Source: Daejeonella oryzae DSM 19973
GTDB lineage: Bacteria; Bacteroidota; Bacteroidia; Sphingobacteriales; Sphingobacteriaceae
Direction: 5' to 3'
Length of the DNA stretch: 64,000 nucleotides
Assembly: GCF_000422945.1 (NCBI RefSeq)
Contig: NZ_AUHA01000002.1
Coordinates: 186,001 to 250,000 of the forward strand
Part shown: positions 1 to 9,066 of the stretch, in pieces
How positions within the stretch are numbered: position 1 is the stretch's first letter
Layout: every line of letters begins with the position of its first letter
Made by a program: the position numbers and the translations under genes
Notes under the pieces: model-generated
The model's database searches: none
Seen by the model: only the letters and a program-made list of their open reading frames with translations
Told to the model about the DNA's origin: nothing

Positions 1-922
1 CTCCATACACTTTTTCGATATCTCCTTTACGGCGGGGGCCAATTTTATAATCAAGTTTAACTTCTGTGGCTTTCTCAAAAGCGTTTATGACTTCTAAAAC
101 CGAACTTCCACGGCCAGTACCAATATTAAATGTAGAATAGTTTAAGTTAATCGTTTCCGCTTCCATTAATTGGATAGCTGCAATATGGGCTTTTGCCAAA
201 TCGACTACATGAATATAATCACGGATACAACTGCCATCAGGGGTTTGATAATCATTTCCATAAACAGTAATTGGTCCTCTTTTCCCGATTGCAGACTGTG
301 TAATAAAAGGAACCAGATTTTGAGGTACACCAATAGGAAGTTCCCCGATTAAGGCAGATGCATGAGCACCTACCGGATTGAAATACCTTAATACCGTGAC
401 ATTCAATTTTTTATTAACCTGAGCAATTTCTTGCAATATCTCCTCCGCTATTTGCTTGGTATTCCCGTAAGGTGATTCCGCCTTTTTAACATCGGCGTCT
501 TCATTTACAGGTAAATTATCAGGCTGACCGTACACGGTGCAGCTGGAAGAGAAAACAAAATTAACTTCTCTGCCATCAAAAGCTTTTAACAAATTGATAA
601 GGGAAAAGAAGTTGTTGTGATAATATTTTAAAGGATTTTCCACCGATTCGCCAACAGCTTTAAATGCAGCGAAATGAATTACTCCTTGTATATCCGGATT
701 TGCTTTAACGAATTCCTCCGTTGCATTTTGATCACATAGATCAAATTTGTGAAATTCGGGTTTTACACCCGTAATTAGTTCAATCTGCTCTAAAATCCTG
801 GGAGATGAATTTGAAAAATCATCAATAATTACGGGCTTGTAACCTGCGTTTATCAATTCAACTACCGTATGGGAACCTATATATCCCGCACCGCCGGTTA
901 CCAGGATTTTGTTTTTCGACAT
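1..922 (-). CDS. galE: UDP-glucose 4-epimerase, C-terminus cut by the window edge
   Basis: Cytosolic NAD-dependent epimerase interconverting UDP-glucose and UDP-galactose for LPS, capsule and galactose use. The protein starts MSKNKILVTGGAGYIGSH, a Rossmann TGGxGYIGSH motif typical of GalE. The SSSCTVYG segment (catalytic Ser/Thr) and the YGNTKQ segment (Tyr-x-x-x-Lys pair) follow. About 307 residues are visible, so roughly 30-40 C-terminal residues lie left of position 1. The ATG is two bases after the stop codon of the UDP-glucuronate decarboxylase gene, so the two nucleotide-sugar genes are probably co-transcribed. The SDR subfamily call is strong; exact substrate range is inferred. Confidence 0.93.
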   Translation of the reverse strand, partial: MSKNKILVTGGAGYIGSHTVVELINAGYKPVIIDDFSNSSPRILEQIELITGVKPEFHKFDLCDQNATEEFVKANPDIQGVIHFAAFKAVGESVENPLKYYHNNFFSLINLLKAFDGREVNFVFSSSCTVYGQPDNLPVNEDADVKKAESPYGNTKQIAEEILQEIAQVNKKLNVTVLRYFNPVGAHASALIGELPIGVPQNLVPFITQSAIGKRGPITVYGNDYQTPDGSCIRDYIHVVDLAKAHIAAIQLMEAETINLNYSTFNIGTGRGSSVLEVINAFEKATEVKLDYKIGPRRKGDIEKVYG

Positions 923-924
923 TG

Positions 925-1908
925 TTATTTATTATAATAAGAGAAATCTTTATGCTTGATTTCCTGTTCAGGCAATGATTTAAAATATTCGTATGTAATT
1001 TTTAACCCCTCTTCACGACTAACTTTGGGTTCCCATCCTAAAATTGATTTGGCTTTAGTAATGTCAGGGCGTCTTTGTTTAGGATCATCAGTTGGTAATT
1101 CCTGATATATTACTTTCTGCGAAGTTCCGGTTAATTTAATAATCTCTTCTACAAACTGCTTGATTGTTATTTCATCAGGGTTTCCAATATTAACAGGTTG
1201 TGCATAATCAGAAAAAAGAAGGCGAAAAATTCCTTCCACCAAATCATCTACATAACAGAAAGACCGGGTTTGTGAACCATCTCCAAAAACAGTAAGATCT
1301 TCGCCCCGCAAAGCCTGGCCAATAAAAGCCGGCAAAACCCGACCATCGTTTAATCGCATACGCGGACCATACGTATTAAATATCCTCACAATACGCGTTT
1401 CCAAACCGTGAAAGGTATGATAAGCCATGGTCATTGCTTCCTGAAAGCGTTTAGCTTCATCATAAACCCCTCTGGGCCCTACCGGATTTACATTTCCCCA
1501 ATATTCTTCAGGCTGAGGATTTACGGTTGGATCTCCATAAACTTCGGATGTAGAAGCAATCAGAAGCCGTGATTTCTTTGCTCTTGCCAATCCCAATAAA
1601 TTATGAATTCCCAGAGAACCTACTTTTAAAGTTTGAATCGGGATTTTCAAATAATCTATAGGACTTGCCGGAGAAGCAAAATGAAGAATATAATCTATTT
1701 TTCCGGCGACATATACAAACTTAGAAACGTCATGGTGGTAAAACTCAAAATTTTCTAATTTGAACAAATGCTCAATGTTTCTTAAATCTCCGGTGATCAG
1801 GTTGTCCATCCCGATTACGTGGAAATCTTCTTTAATAAACCTATCGCAAAGATGCGAGCCCAAAAATCCGGCAGCTCCGGTAATTAAAACACTTTTCCTT
1901 TTATTCAT
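925..1908 (-). CDS. uxs: UDP-glucuronate decarboxylase (UDP-xylose synthase), extended SDR
   Basis: Converts UDP-glucuronate to UDP-xylose, a donor for surface polysaccharides. The N-terminus carries the NAD-binding motif [12 protein letters not shown] (about residues 11-22), then STSEVYGD near residue 120 and YDEAKR near 149, the family's catalytic Tyr/Lys. [11 protein letters not shown] and [18 protein letters not shown] are hallmarks of UXS-type decarboxylases rather than RmlB dehydratases. An upstream in-frame TTG at 1920 exists; the ATG at 1908 is preferred because the Rossmann motif then sits at the usual distance. Length is about 327 aa, normal for the family. It lies immediately upstream of galE in the same orientation. 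Confidence 0.9.
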   Translation of the reverse strand: MNKRKSVLITGAAGFLGSHLCDRFIKEDFHVIGMDNLITGDLRNIEHLFKLENFEFYHHDVSKFVYVAGKIDYILHFASPASPIDYLKIPIQTLKVGSLGIHNLLGLARAKKSRLLIASTSEVYGDPTVNPQPEEYWGNVNPVGPRGVYDEAKRFQEAMTMAYHTFHGLETRIVRIFNTYGPRMRLNDGRVLPAFIGQALRGEDLTVFGDGSQTRSFCYVDDLVEGIFRLLFSDYAQPVNIGNPDEITIKQFVEEIIKLTGTSQKVIYQELPTDDPKQRRPDITKAKSILGWEPKVSREEGLKITYEYFKSLPEQEIKHKDFSYYNK

Positions 1909-2067
1909 TGAATCAATCAAAAAATTTTACAGAGTTAATATTTATCATGATTGAATTTATCTCCCTAACTATGAGACTGCAACACATTGAATACTCTCTT
2001 TTTAATAAAGCATATTCTTATTTTAGTGTTTAATATTAACTTCGGCGAAGTTAACAATTAATTCTAA

Positions 2068-3312
2068 ATGCTGCTTTTATACAATCTGGTTATTAAATTT
2101 TATAATGCTGCTATTTGGCTGGCTTCATTTACTAATCCCAAAGCGAAAGCCTGGATTACAGGGAGAAAAAACCTGCTCGAAATCATTAAAAGTCAGGTTA
2201 AAAATAGAAATCCTTCTGTATGGTTTCATTTTGCTTCATTAGGTGAGTTTGAGCAAGGCCGTTCTGTTATAGAAAATCTGAAAAACGACTATCCTGATAA
2301 GAAAATCATCATTACTTTTTTCTCTCCATCGGGATACCAGATTCGAAATAATTACGCTCTGGCTGATCATGTGTTTTACCTGCCGGTTGATTCAAAGAAA
2401 AATGCAAAAACCTTTATCGATCTCATTAATCCTGAAATTGCTGTATTTACAAAATATGAATATTGGTACTACTATTTCAGCGAATTATCTCATCAGAATA
2501 TACCCATTTACGTAATATCAGCAATTTTCAGAAAAGAGCAGCCTTTCTTTAAATGGTACGGAAAATTACACAAGAGAATGCTTGCATGCGTTTCTCATTT
2601 TTTTGTTCAAAACCAGCAAAGTCTCGACTTATTACAATCTTTAAAAATTAAAAACGCCACCCTGAGCGGAGATACCCGGTTTGACCGCGTTTATGAAAAT
2701 TCAACGTCAGGAAAAGAGATTTCGCTTATTAAAAGTTATTGCGAAAACAGATTTACTTTAATAGCCGGAAGCACTTGGCCACATGATGAAAATCTTCTGG
2801 CCGATATCGTCCGGCAAAATCCGGAGTGGAAATACATTATCGCGCCACACGAAATCACGGAAGAAAAAATCCGAAGGATTGAAGGATTGTTTCCCAAAAC
2901 AATAAGGCTCTCCAAATTACCGGAAATAGATCAAACAGCAATTCCTGTTTTGATCATCGATAATATTGGGATGTTGTCATCTTTATACCAGTACGCTCAA
3001 ATAGCTTATATCGGAGGCGGATTTGGTGCAGGAATCCATAATACACTTGAAGCCGCAGCTTTTGGAATTCCGGTAATTTTCGGGCCTAATTATAAAAAAT
3101 TTAAAGAAGCCCATGATTTAATTAAAGTAGGGGCTGCGTTCAGCGTTAATGATTCCAGCCAATTAATTCAGGTGATAGAGAAACTTAAGAATAAGACTAT
3201 TCGGGAAAATTCCGGGTTGAGAGCCAAAGAATATGTTCAAAACCAAACCGGTGCAACCCGGATTATTTTAAATCATATTTATCACAACGAGCCAAATTTT
3301 AAAGCAGTTTAA
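2068..3312 (+). CDS. waaA: 3-deoxy-D-manno-octulosonic acid transferase (KDO transferase)
   Basis: Inner-membrane-associated GT30-type enzyme that transfers KDO from CMP-KDO to lipid A precursor. A hydrophobic N-terminal anchor (about residues 1-20) is followed by the two Rossmann-like halves. WFHFASLGEFEQ near residue 52, GDTRFDRV near 200, GSTWPHDE near 233 and the late GGGFGAGIHNTLEAA segment match the KdtA/WaaA family. At 414 aa it has normal length. It is transcribed divergently from the uxs-galE pair and overlaps the convergent ferrochelatase stop codon by four bases. Confidence 0.93.
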   Translation: MLLLYNLVIKFYNAAIWLASFTNPKAKAWITGRKNLLEIIKSQVKNRNPSVWFHFASLGEFEQGRSVIENLKNDYPDKKIIITFFSPSGYQIRNNYALADHVFYLPVDSKKNAKTFIDLINPEIAVFTKYEYWYYYFSELSHQNIPIYVISAIFRKEQPFFKWYGKLHKRMLACVSHFFVQNQQSLDLLQSLKIKNATLSGDTRFDRVYENSTSGKEISLIKSYCENRFTLIAGSTWPHDENLLADIVRQNPEWKYIIAPHEITEEKIRRIEGLFPKTIRLSKLPEIDQTAIPVLIIDNIGMLSSLYQYAQIAYIGGGFGAGIHNTLEAAAFGIPVIFGPNYKKFKEAHDLIKVGAAFSVNDSSQLIQVIEKLKNKTIRENSGLRAKEYVQNQTGATRIILNHIYHNEPNFKAV

Positions 3313-4325
3313 TTTACCGCCATTTCTTCCAATGCATCAATCCAAAGCGGATGATCGTTCAAACTTTCTACAAGCTGAACATGTTCTCCTCCCAATTCTT
3401 TAAATTCATCACCATATTCTACAGTCACTTCATAAACCGTTTCCAAACAATCCGCAACAAAAGCGGGGCAAAAAACCAATAGCCTTTTAACACCCTTAGC
3501 TGCAAGCTGCTTGATAACTTCGCTGGTATAAGGCTGCACCCATGGATCTTTTCCTAAACGGGATTGAAAACAAACTGTGTATTTTTCTGGGCTGAGATTT
3601 AATTTCGCGGCAATCAATCGGGCAGTATCATAACACTGTGCTGAATAGCAAAATTTATTGTTCTCGGTAAGCGTTTCGCAACAATTATTCACTTTTAAAC
3701 AGTGCTGTCCTGAATGATCAGATTTAATCAACTGCCTTTGCGGAAGTCCGTGAAAGCTGAACAGCACATGATCGTAAGTTTCCGGATGATGTTTCCGTCC
3801 GTTATCTGCAAAAGTTTCAATCATCTTTTCATTATTGTGAAAAGAGTTAATAATCGAAAGACTAGGAATGGTTTGCCATTCGCTCAGTAACTTCATTACT
3901 TTATCAATTACAGAGCCCGTGCTTGCTGAAGCATAATGGGGAAATAATGGAATTACTTTTATACTCTCAACCTGCCCATCTTTCAATTTCTGCAAAGCCG
4001 TTTCAATTGAAGGACTCTGATATCTCATAGCTAATTCAACCTGGTAATCATCACCCAAGCGATCCTGCAATAATTTAAGCTGTAATTTACTGTAATGAAG
4101 TAAAGGGGAACCAGTTTGATCTGACCAGATTTCTTTGTAAAGCTTAGCTGATTTAGGTCCGCGAAAAGGAACAATAACGCCTTTTACCAATGCAGCACGC
4201 AAAACGGGATTGACATCGATAACACGACCGTCCATTAAAAATTCATTCAAATATTTACGGACATCTGCCGTAGAAGGACTATCAGGAGTACCTAAATTGA
4301 TTAATAATATGCCTTTTTTACTCAT
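3309..4325 (-). CDS. hemH: Ferrochelatase with a cysteine-rich insert
   Basis: Inserts Fe2+ into protoporphyrin IX (or coproporphyrin III) in haem synthesis. The start MSKKGILLINLGTPDSP is a textbook ferrochelatase N-terminus. The catalytic His is in SFHGLPQR (His192) and the second-site Glu in DCLETVYE. At 338 aa it has normal length. Residues 209-231 hold five cysteines (209, 215, 216, 226, 231), a pattern compatible with a [2Fe-2S] site; this is inference. The ATG directly follows the TonB receptor stop codon with no gap, so the two genes are almost certainly translated from one message. Confidence 0.95.
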   Translation of the reverse strand: MSKKGILLINLGTPDSPSTADVRKYLNEFLMDGRVIDVNPVLRAALVKGVIVPFRGPKSAKLYKEIWSDQTGSPLLHYSKLQLKLLQDRLGDDYQVELAMRYQSPSIETALQKLKDGQVESIKVIPLFPHYASASTGSVIDKVMKLLSEWQTIPSLSIINSFHNNEKMIETFADNGRKHHPETYDHVLFSFHGLPQRQLIKSDHSGQHCLKVNNCCETLTENNKFCYSAQCYDTARLIAAKLNLSPEKYTVCFQSRLGKDPWVQPYTSEVIKQLAAKGVKRLLVFCPAFVADCLETVYEVTVEYGDEFKELGGEHVQLVESLNDHPLWIDALEEMAVN

Positions 4326-6710
4326 TTATAATTCGAATATAATACCCAAAGTAGGCAGGATGTTTCCGTTTTCGTTATTTAACAATTTCGTCTTATATCT
4401 GGACGCATCTGCAGGATCATCCTGGGGAGTTCCATCTGCCGACTGGTCTAAAAGTAAAATAGGCTGCAGCTGATATTTATTATATGTTAAATTTTGAATG
4501 TCCAAATATATGTTCAAATTGAACTTACGAAAAGGATATTTTTTATCAATACGCAAATCTACCTGGTAAAAATCTTTTAACTGATTTTCATTCAGGCGCT
4601 CATAATCCTGAATACCCTGCGGATAAACATTAAAATTTTCTTTCAATGATGAAGCTGCAATATCATAAGGAGTATAAGGGCTGCCCCCGGTTAATCGGAA
4701 TTTTGCACCAATCTCCCAGTTGCGTTTAAATATTTTTCCGCCGGTCATGCTGATTATATATCTACTGTTCCAGGATGACTGTACATATTCATTATTTTTA
4801 TCTTCAAATTCACTTCTGAATAAAGTTAAAGCCATAATTCCGTACACGCTCTTATTGAGTTTTTGCTGAGCCAGAAATTCAAGTCCATAGCTGCGGCCTA
4901 CCGTGAAACCCGTAACGGGTTTATTGCCCACCACTCCAAAATCAGCTCCCAAATTTGCAAGCGGAATTTGGTTTCCCAAAACCCGGATGATCGGGTAGTT
5001 ATCATAAGCTTTGTAAAAGCCTTCGAGAGTAAAGCGTGTATTTGCTAAAGTATTGTATTCTAAGCCAACAACAACCTGATCTGACCTGATATACTTCACA
5101 TTTTTATTAACCAGCGGACCAGCTGTTTCTTCGCGATAGCCTAAAATAGTATAGGCTGGCAATTGGTAGTAAATTCCGGTATTAAAGTTAGCACTGAACT
5201 TTTCTGTAAAATTATAGGATGCCGAAAAACGGGGTGAAAATGTATTCAGCAGATTAGTCATTTTATCGGAATAGGTATTTGCATCAGCCCTTAATCCCAG
5301 AGAGAGATTTAATTTTCCTTCAATGAACGTTCGGCTTAACTGACCAAAAAATCCATATTTTAAAAAGCTTATATCAGAATTATAAATCTCAGAATTGAAC
5401 GGCAAAATATTCAGGGTATTAGTTTTATAGGTCGCAGTTTCTATTCCTGCCCCAAAATTGATGCGATAAGCACCTTCCCGACTGTAATTTTCAAACCGGA
5501 ACTTATTTTCAATTTCTTTGGATGAATAATCAAGGATTTTAATTTTGCTTTCATCATTAACCTGGAATTTTTCTGCCCCGTTATTCAGGTAGTTTCTACT
5601 CAGAATAAATATTGAATATCCTTTGTCGCGGAAATTCTTGTAATTAGCTCCAACCGTATAATTATCCTGCAAGTTTACCGGCACGTTTTTTAAAATGTAC
5701 AGGTTCTGTTCCGTAGGATCGGAACCAAAATTTAGCTTAAAGCGATCAATAGCGCCCAAACCAAGCAGTGTTAATTCATTTTTAGAATTGAATTTAGTTT
5801 TGGTTTTAAATTGAAAATCCTGATAAGAAGGCAAGAAAGGTAATCCAATCAATTTGAATAATCCCTGAAGGTAAGAATAGCGGTAAGATGAAATAAAGGT
5901 TGTTTTGGGAGAAAGAGGTCCTTCCAGAGTTGCTGCCAGATCACTTGAGCCGGCTGTTAAAGATGTGGACAGCTTATCTTCCCTACCGTCCTTCTGCTTA
6001 AATTCAAAAACTGAACTTAAGGCATTCCCCCTGCTGGCCGGAAAAGCACCTGAATAAAAGTCAACTTCGCGAATGAAATCAACATTAATTAAACCTACCG
6101 GGCCGCCGGATGAGCCCTGTGTAGCAAAATGATTAATGTTGGGAATTTCTACTCCATCAATATAAAACCTGTTTTCATTGGGTGCTCCGCCCCGAATTAT
6201 AATATCGTTTCTAAAACTTACCGGAGCAGAAACTCCCGGCAGGGATTGGATAACTTTTGAAATATCGCGGTTACCACCGGGATTTCTTTTTATTTCTGTA
6301 GAACCAATTGAGCGCAAAGACAGCGGACTCTCTACAGGCTTATAAAAAACAGGAGTATTAATCTGAACCTCATTCAGCAAAGAAGCATCAATTTCAAGAG
6401 AAGCATTCACTATTGAAGCTTTGGAATTTACAACGATAATGTCAAAAGCAACGTAAGGCTTGTAACCCACATAGGTAAATTGAATATTATAAACGCCGGG
6501 CTTTAATTTTGCAATTGTAAAATTACCTGATGTATCAGAAACCCCTGTCCGGGTAGTTCCCTGAATTTGAACAGATACTCCCTGCAATTCTGCATTTGAT
6601 AAAGCATCGGTAACCTTTCCCTGCACAACTCCCAGTTCAAGCTGGTTTGTCTGAGCGTTAACAGAACCTATAAATGAAACTAAAATTAAAAAAAGTACAA
6701 TTTTTTTCAT
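4326..6710 (-). CDS. TonB-dependent outer-membrane receptor with CarboxypepD_reg-like domain
   Basis: Outer-membrane gated beta-barrel receptor of 794 aa. A signal peptide (MKKIVLFLILVSFIGSVNAQ) is followed by a CarboxypepD_reg-like beta-sandwich (about residues 25-105), a plug domain with the IIRGGAPNENRFYIDGVE stretch, and a long barrel with alternating aromatic strands. The start at 6710 is chosen over an upstream in-frame start at 6749 because the signal peptide begins there and a -7-like element (6725-6732) lies between the two. It sits in an operon with hemH, which suggests an iron, haem or porphyrin ligand, but the ligand is not visible in the sequence. Confidence 0.88.
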   Translation of the reverse strand: MKKIVLFLILVSFIGSVNAQTNQLELGVVQGKVTDALSNAELQGVSVQIQGTTRTGVSDTSGNFTIAKLKPGVYNIQFTYVGYKPYVAFDIIVVNSKASIVNASLEIDASLLNEVQINTPVFYKPVESPLSLRSIGSTEIKRNPGGNRDISKVIQSLPGVSAPVSFRNDIIIRGGAPNENRFYIDGVEIPNINHFATQGSSGGPVGLINVDFIREVDFYSGAFPASRGNALSSVFEFKQKDGREDKLSTSLTAGSSDLAATLEGPLSPKTTFISSYRYSYLQGLFKLIGLPFLPSYQDFQFKTKTKFNSKNELTLLGLGAIDRFKLNFGSDPTEQNLYILKNVPVNLQDNYTVGANYKNFRDKGYSIFILSRNYLNNGAEKFQVNDESKIKILDYSSKEIENKFRFENYSREGAYRINFGAGIETATYKTNTLNILPFNSEIYNSDISFLKYGFFGQLSRTFIEGKLNLSLGLRADANTYSDKMTNLLNTFSPRFSASYNFTEKFSANFNTGIYYQLPAYTILGYREETAGPLVNKNVKYIRSDQVVVGLEYNTLANTRFTLEGFYKAYDNYPIIRVLGNQIPLANLGADFGVVGNKPVTGFTVGRSYGLEFLAQQKLNKSVYGIMALTLFRSEFEDKNNEYVQSSWNSRYIISMTGGKIFKRNWEIGAKFRLTGGSPYTPYDIAASSLKENFNVYPQGIQDYERLNENQLKDFYQVDLRIDKKYPFRKFNLNIYLDIQNLTYNKYQLQPILLLDQSADGTPQDDPADASRYKTKLLNNENGNILPTLGIIFEL

Positions 6711-6724
6711 AAAAAGCATTTGCG

Positions 6725-6732
6725 CAAAAGTA
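6725..6732 (-). promoter_or_regulatory. -7-like element TACTTTTG for the TonB receptor-hemH operon
   Basis: The minus strand reads TACTTTTG, an exact match to the Bacteroidota -7 consensus TAnnTTTG, about 15 bases upstream of the ATG at 6710. No good TTTG -33 box is seen at the expected distance, so this is tentative. Confidence 0.35.
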
Positions 6733-6794
6733 CAGCAATCTTCAAGCACAATATTTTGATTCTTGAATATAATTTGCTTTTTACGTAGCTGTGA

Positions 6795-7484
6795 CTAAAT
6801 TTTTATTGTTCCGGATGATTTCAATTTCCATAGTTTCCACCATGGAGTTCCCGGCGAATCGTGGTGTTCAAAATGATATCCGAAAAAGTAGCAGGAGAAA
6901 AATGCTTTGAGATGATTTTCTGATTGGGTTCGGGATTGATGTTTATTAGTATGATGTCCGTGGTGTGGCTGCCATGTTCCGAAGTAAAAAAGTTGAAGTG
7001 TGCTTAGCAAAGAGGGTACAACCCAAAACATAATGAGGTTTAATTCATTTATCCAAAGTTTTAAAACATTATAGATTACTGCCATCAGTACAATCTGCCA
7101 CCAGGATATATACTCGGCAATAAATTTATAATACCAGGAAATAAAATTCCCATTATAATGATCCGGATCATCAGGTGTATGAACGTGCCGGTGATGTAAA
7201 TGATGTTTGCTGTTTAATTTTTGAAAGGGAAAAAGCGCATAGAGCAATGTGCAAGTTTGACCAATAAAATTATTAAGATTTTTAATAGAAGTAACTGTAC
7301 CATGCATGGCGTCATGTGCTGTGATGAATAAGCCTGTATACAAATGCATCTGTACAAAAATCATTGCATAGGTTTTCCAGTTCTTAAGGTCTGTATCCCA
7401 TCTCATCAAAAAGAAGATGCTCAGACTCCATAAAATCAGGATGATGATTGCAATGATTAAACCTGCGTTTCGCTGGGATTTCAT
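6795..7484 (-). CDS. crtW: CrtW-like beta-carotene ketolase (membrane fatty-acid-desaturase fold)
   Basis: Likely adds a 4-keto group to the beta-ionone ring of a carotenoid. The 229-aa protein has about four membrane segments and the di-iron histidine boxes of the family: HDAMHG (about residue 58), HHLHHRHVH (about 94), HHGHHTNKH (about 175) and the late FGYHFEHHDSP. The WQPH/HHGHH and WWKLWKLK surroundings favour CrtW over generic acyl-lipid desaturases. It is the last gene of a minus-strand carotenoid gene set, 24 bases after ispH. A carotenoid hydroxylase or another desaturase is the alternative. Confidence 0.78.
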   Translation of the reverse strand: MKSQRNAGLIIAIIILILWSLSIFFLMRWDTDLKNWKTYAMIFVQMHLYTGLFITAHDAMHGTVTSIKNLNNFIGQTCTLLYALFPFQKLNSKHHLHHRHVHTPDDPDHYNGNFISWYYKFIAEYISWWQIVLMAVIYNVLKLWINELNLIMFWVVPSLLSTLQLFYFGTWQPHHGHHTNKHQSRTQSENHLKAFFSCYFFGYHFEHHDSPGTPWWKLWKLKSSGTIKI

Positions 7485-7508
7485 AAAAATAATAAAACCG
7501 GAGATGTA

Positions 7509-8357
7509 CTAGTAGGTTTCTAAAACCTCTTTCACGTTTTTCATCAGCCACATAGGTGTGGAAGTTGCTCCGCAGATTCCAACCTTATCACCCGGATTGA
7601 ACATGCTTAGTTCAAGTTCATCGGCATTTGAAATGAAATAGGTATTGGGATTATACTGGCGGCAAACCTCATATAAAACCTTCCCATTTGAAGATTTACG
7701 ACCTGATACAAATAAAATCCGATCGAATGATTTAACGAAATTCCGAAGATCATCATAGCGATTTGATACCTGACGGCAGATAGTATCATTTGCCTTTACA
7801 TCAAACCCGCGATTAATCAACTGATCTTTGATGGCGTAAAATTTATCTGTGCTTTTGGTGGTCTGACTATATAAAGTAAACTTATCAGGCAAATTTACAT
7901 CTTCCAATTCTGCAATATCCTGAAATACCAAAGCTTCATTATTCGTTTGTCCCTGCAAACCAATAACTTCAGCATGACCATGCTTGCCAAAAATTAAAAT
8001 CTTTTCCTTAGCGTCGTGCGAGTTTTTAATCCGGTTTTGAAGTTTTAAAACAACCGGGCATGATGCATCTATCAGCGTAATATTATTTTGAAGAGCAATT
8101 TTATAGGTTTCGGGAGCTTCGCCATGTGCTCTGATAAGTACTTTTTCATTTTTAAGATCTATTAAATCATCATGTGAAATAATTCTCAGACCTTTTAATT
8201 TCAGGCGCTCAACCTCCGCATCGTTATGAACAATATCTCCCAAACAATATAAATAGCCATCTTCTGTCAGAATTTCTTCTGCCATATCAATTGCGTAAAC
8301 AACTCCGAAACAAAATCCCGAATCGCGATCGATAGAAACCTGGAGATTATAACTCAT
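7509..8357 (-). CDS. ispH: 4-hydroxy-3-methylbut-2-enyl diphosphate reductase
   Basis: Last step of the MEP pathway, a [4Fe-4S] enzyme giving IPP and DMAPP. The three cluster cysteines are recognisable in SGFCFGV (Cys16), DASCPVV and GICGATSTP. HGHAEVIG, THR-like TSTP and the SNG-type KSSNGKVL segment also fit. At 282 aa it has normal length. It sits between crtW and the cruF-like gene, which places precursor supply with carotenoid tailoring. A separate promoter is possible (elements at 8409-8443). Confidence 0.95.
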   Translation of the reverse strand: MSYNLQVSIDRDSGFCFGVVYAIDMAEEILTEDGYLYCLGDIVHNDAEVERLKLKGLRIISHDDLIDLKNEKVLIRAHGEAPETYKIALQNNITLIDASCPVVLKLQNRIKNSHDAKEKILIFGKHGHAEVIGLQGQTNNEALVFQDIAELEDVNLPDKFTLYSQTTKSTDKFYAIKDQLINRGFDVKANDTICRQVSNRYDDLRNFVKSFDRILFVSGRKSSNGKVLYEVCRQYNPNTYFISNADELELSMFNPGDKVGICGATSTPMWLMKNVKEVLETY

Positions 8358-8408
8358 ATCAATTAGTCATTTTACCCTGCTAAACTTATTTACAGGTTGT
8401 TTAAGTCA

Positions 8409-8443
8409 CAAAAATACAAAATTGTTTAGCAGAAGTTTACAAA
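8409..8443 (-). promoter_or_regulatory. Candidate promoter for ispH
   Basis: On the minus strand TATTTTTG (8409-8416) fits the TAnnTTTG -7 element and TTTG (8440-8443) the -33 element; the spacer is 23 bases, slightly longer than the usual 19-21. The -33 box lies in the last codons of the upstream cruF-like gene. It would give ispH an initiation site of its own inside the cluster. Confidence 0.35.
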
Positions 8444-9066
8444 TTAAGCACGGCAAAGAATATCGCCTGGGAAATGAGCAGAACTAATGCTGCAATATTT
8501 TGCTTTTTAAATTTACGGGCATAAAAAAATAACAGCATTATAAAAGAGAATATAAACCAGGCAACATAATTCTGAAACGGGATATTCATTCCCTCCCAGC
8601 TCCAGTAGTCAAATTTTACGGCAACAGGTTCAATTAATATATCTAATAGCAGTAGTAAAAAAGCACCAATTATTGCTCTGATTACATGATTTTTTATCTT
8701 TAAGAATTTTACAGAGGTTCCAATACTGTAAATTAAAATGACCCAATTAATACCAATCAGCAAAGGAACATCGGCAACTTTAAAGCCCAGCGTTTCTCCG
8801 TATTGATATGAACCAAATATAAGTCCGCTGCTTACGCCTAACACTTCAATAATAAATCCCGCAAGGAAAGTAACTGCAAAAAACAGCCAGAACTCTTTAT
8901 TCTTGTGTGAGTGCGAATAAATAAGTAGTCCCATCATCAGCAATAAATGAAAAGGTACCAGCTTGATAAAGAGAGGAGTTAAAGAAGGATTTAAGAATCC
9001 AATAAGTCCGACGGTATGAAATAATATGATTAGAATACTGCTTATTTGCGGCTTGTTTAATTTCAT
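8437..9066 (-). CDS. cruF: CruF-like carotenoid 1,2-hydratase (DUF422 family)
   Basis: Polytopic membrane protein of 209 aa with six to seven hydrophobic segments. The motif-like stretches FIIEVLGVSSGLIFGSYQYG and LGFKVADVPLLIGINW are typical of the DUF422 carotenoid hydratase family that includes CruF and bacterioruberin hydratases. These enzymes add water across the terminal psi-end double bond of a monocyclic or acyclic carotenoid. Start overlaps the end of the GT2 gene by four bases, so translation is coupled; cruF next to a GT2 mirrors the CruF-CruG pair known from cyanobacteria. Family call is strong, the substrate is inferred. Confidence 0.8.
   Translation of the reverse strand: MKLNKPQISSILIILFHTVGLIGFLNPSLTPLFIKLVPFHLLLMMGLLIYSHSHKNKEFWLFFAVTFLAGFIIEVLGVSSGLIFGSYQYGETLGFKVADVPLLIGINWVILIYSIGTSVKFLKIKNHVIRAIIGAFLLLLLDILIEPVAVKFDYWSWEGMNIPFQNYVAWFIFSFIMLLFFYARKFKKQNIAALVLLISQAIFFAVLNL

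Noticed and set aside
170-352. 60-aa plus-strand frame at the left edge
   Set aside because: Antisense to galE, whose coding frame is unmistakable.
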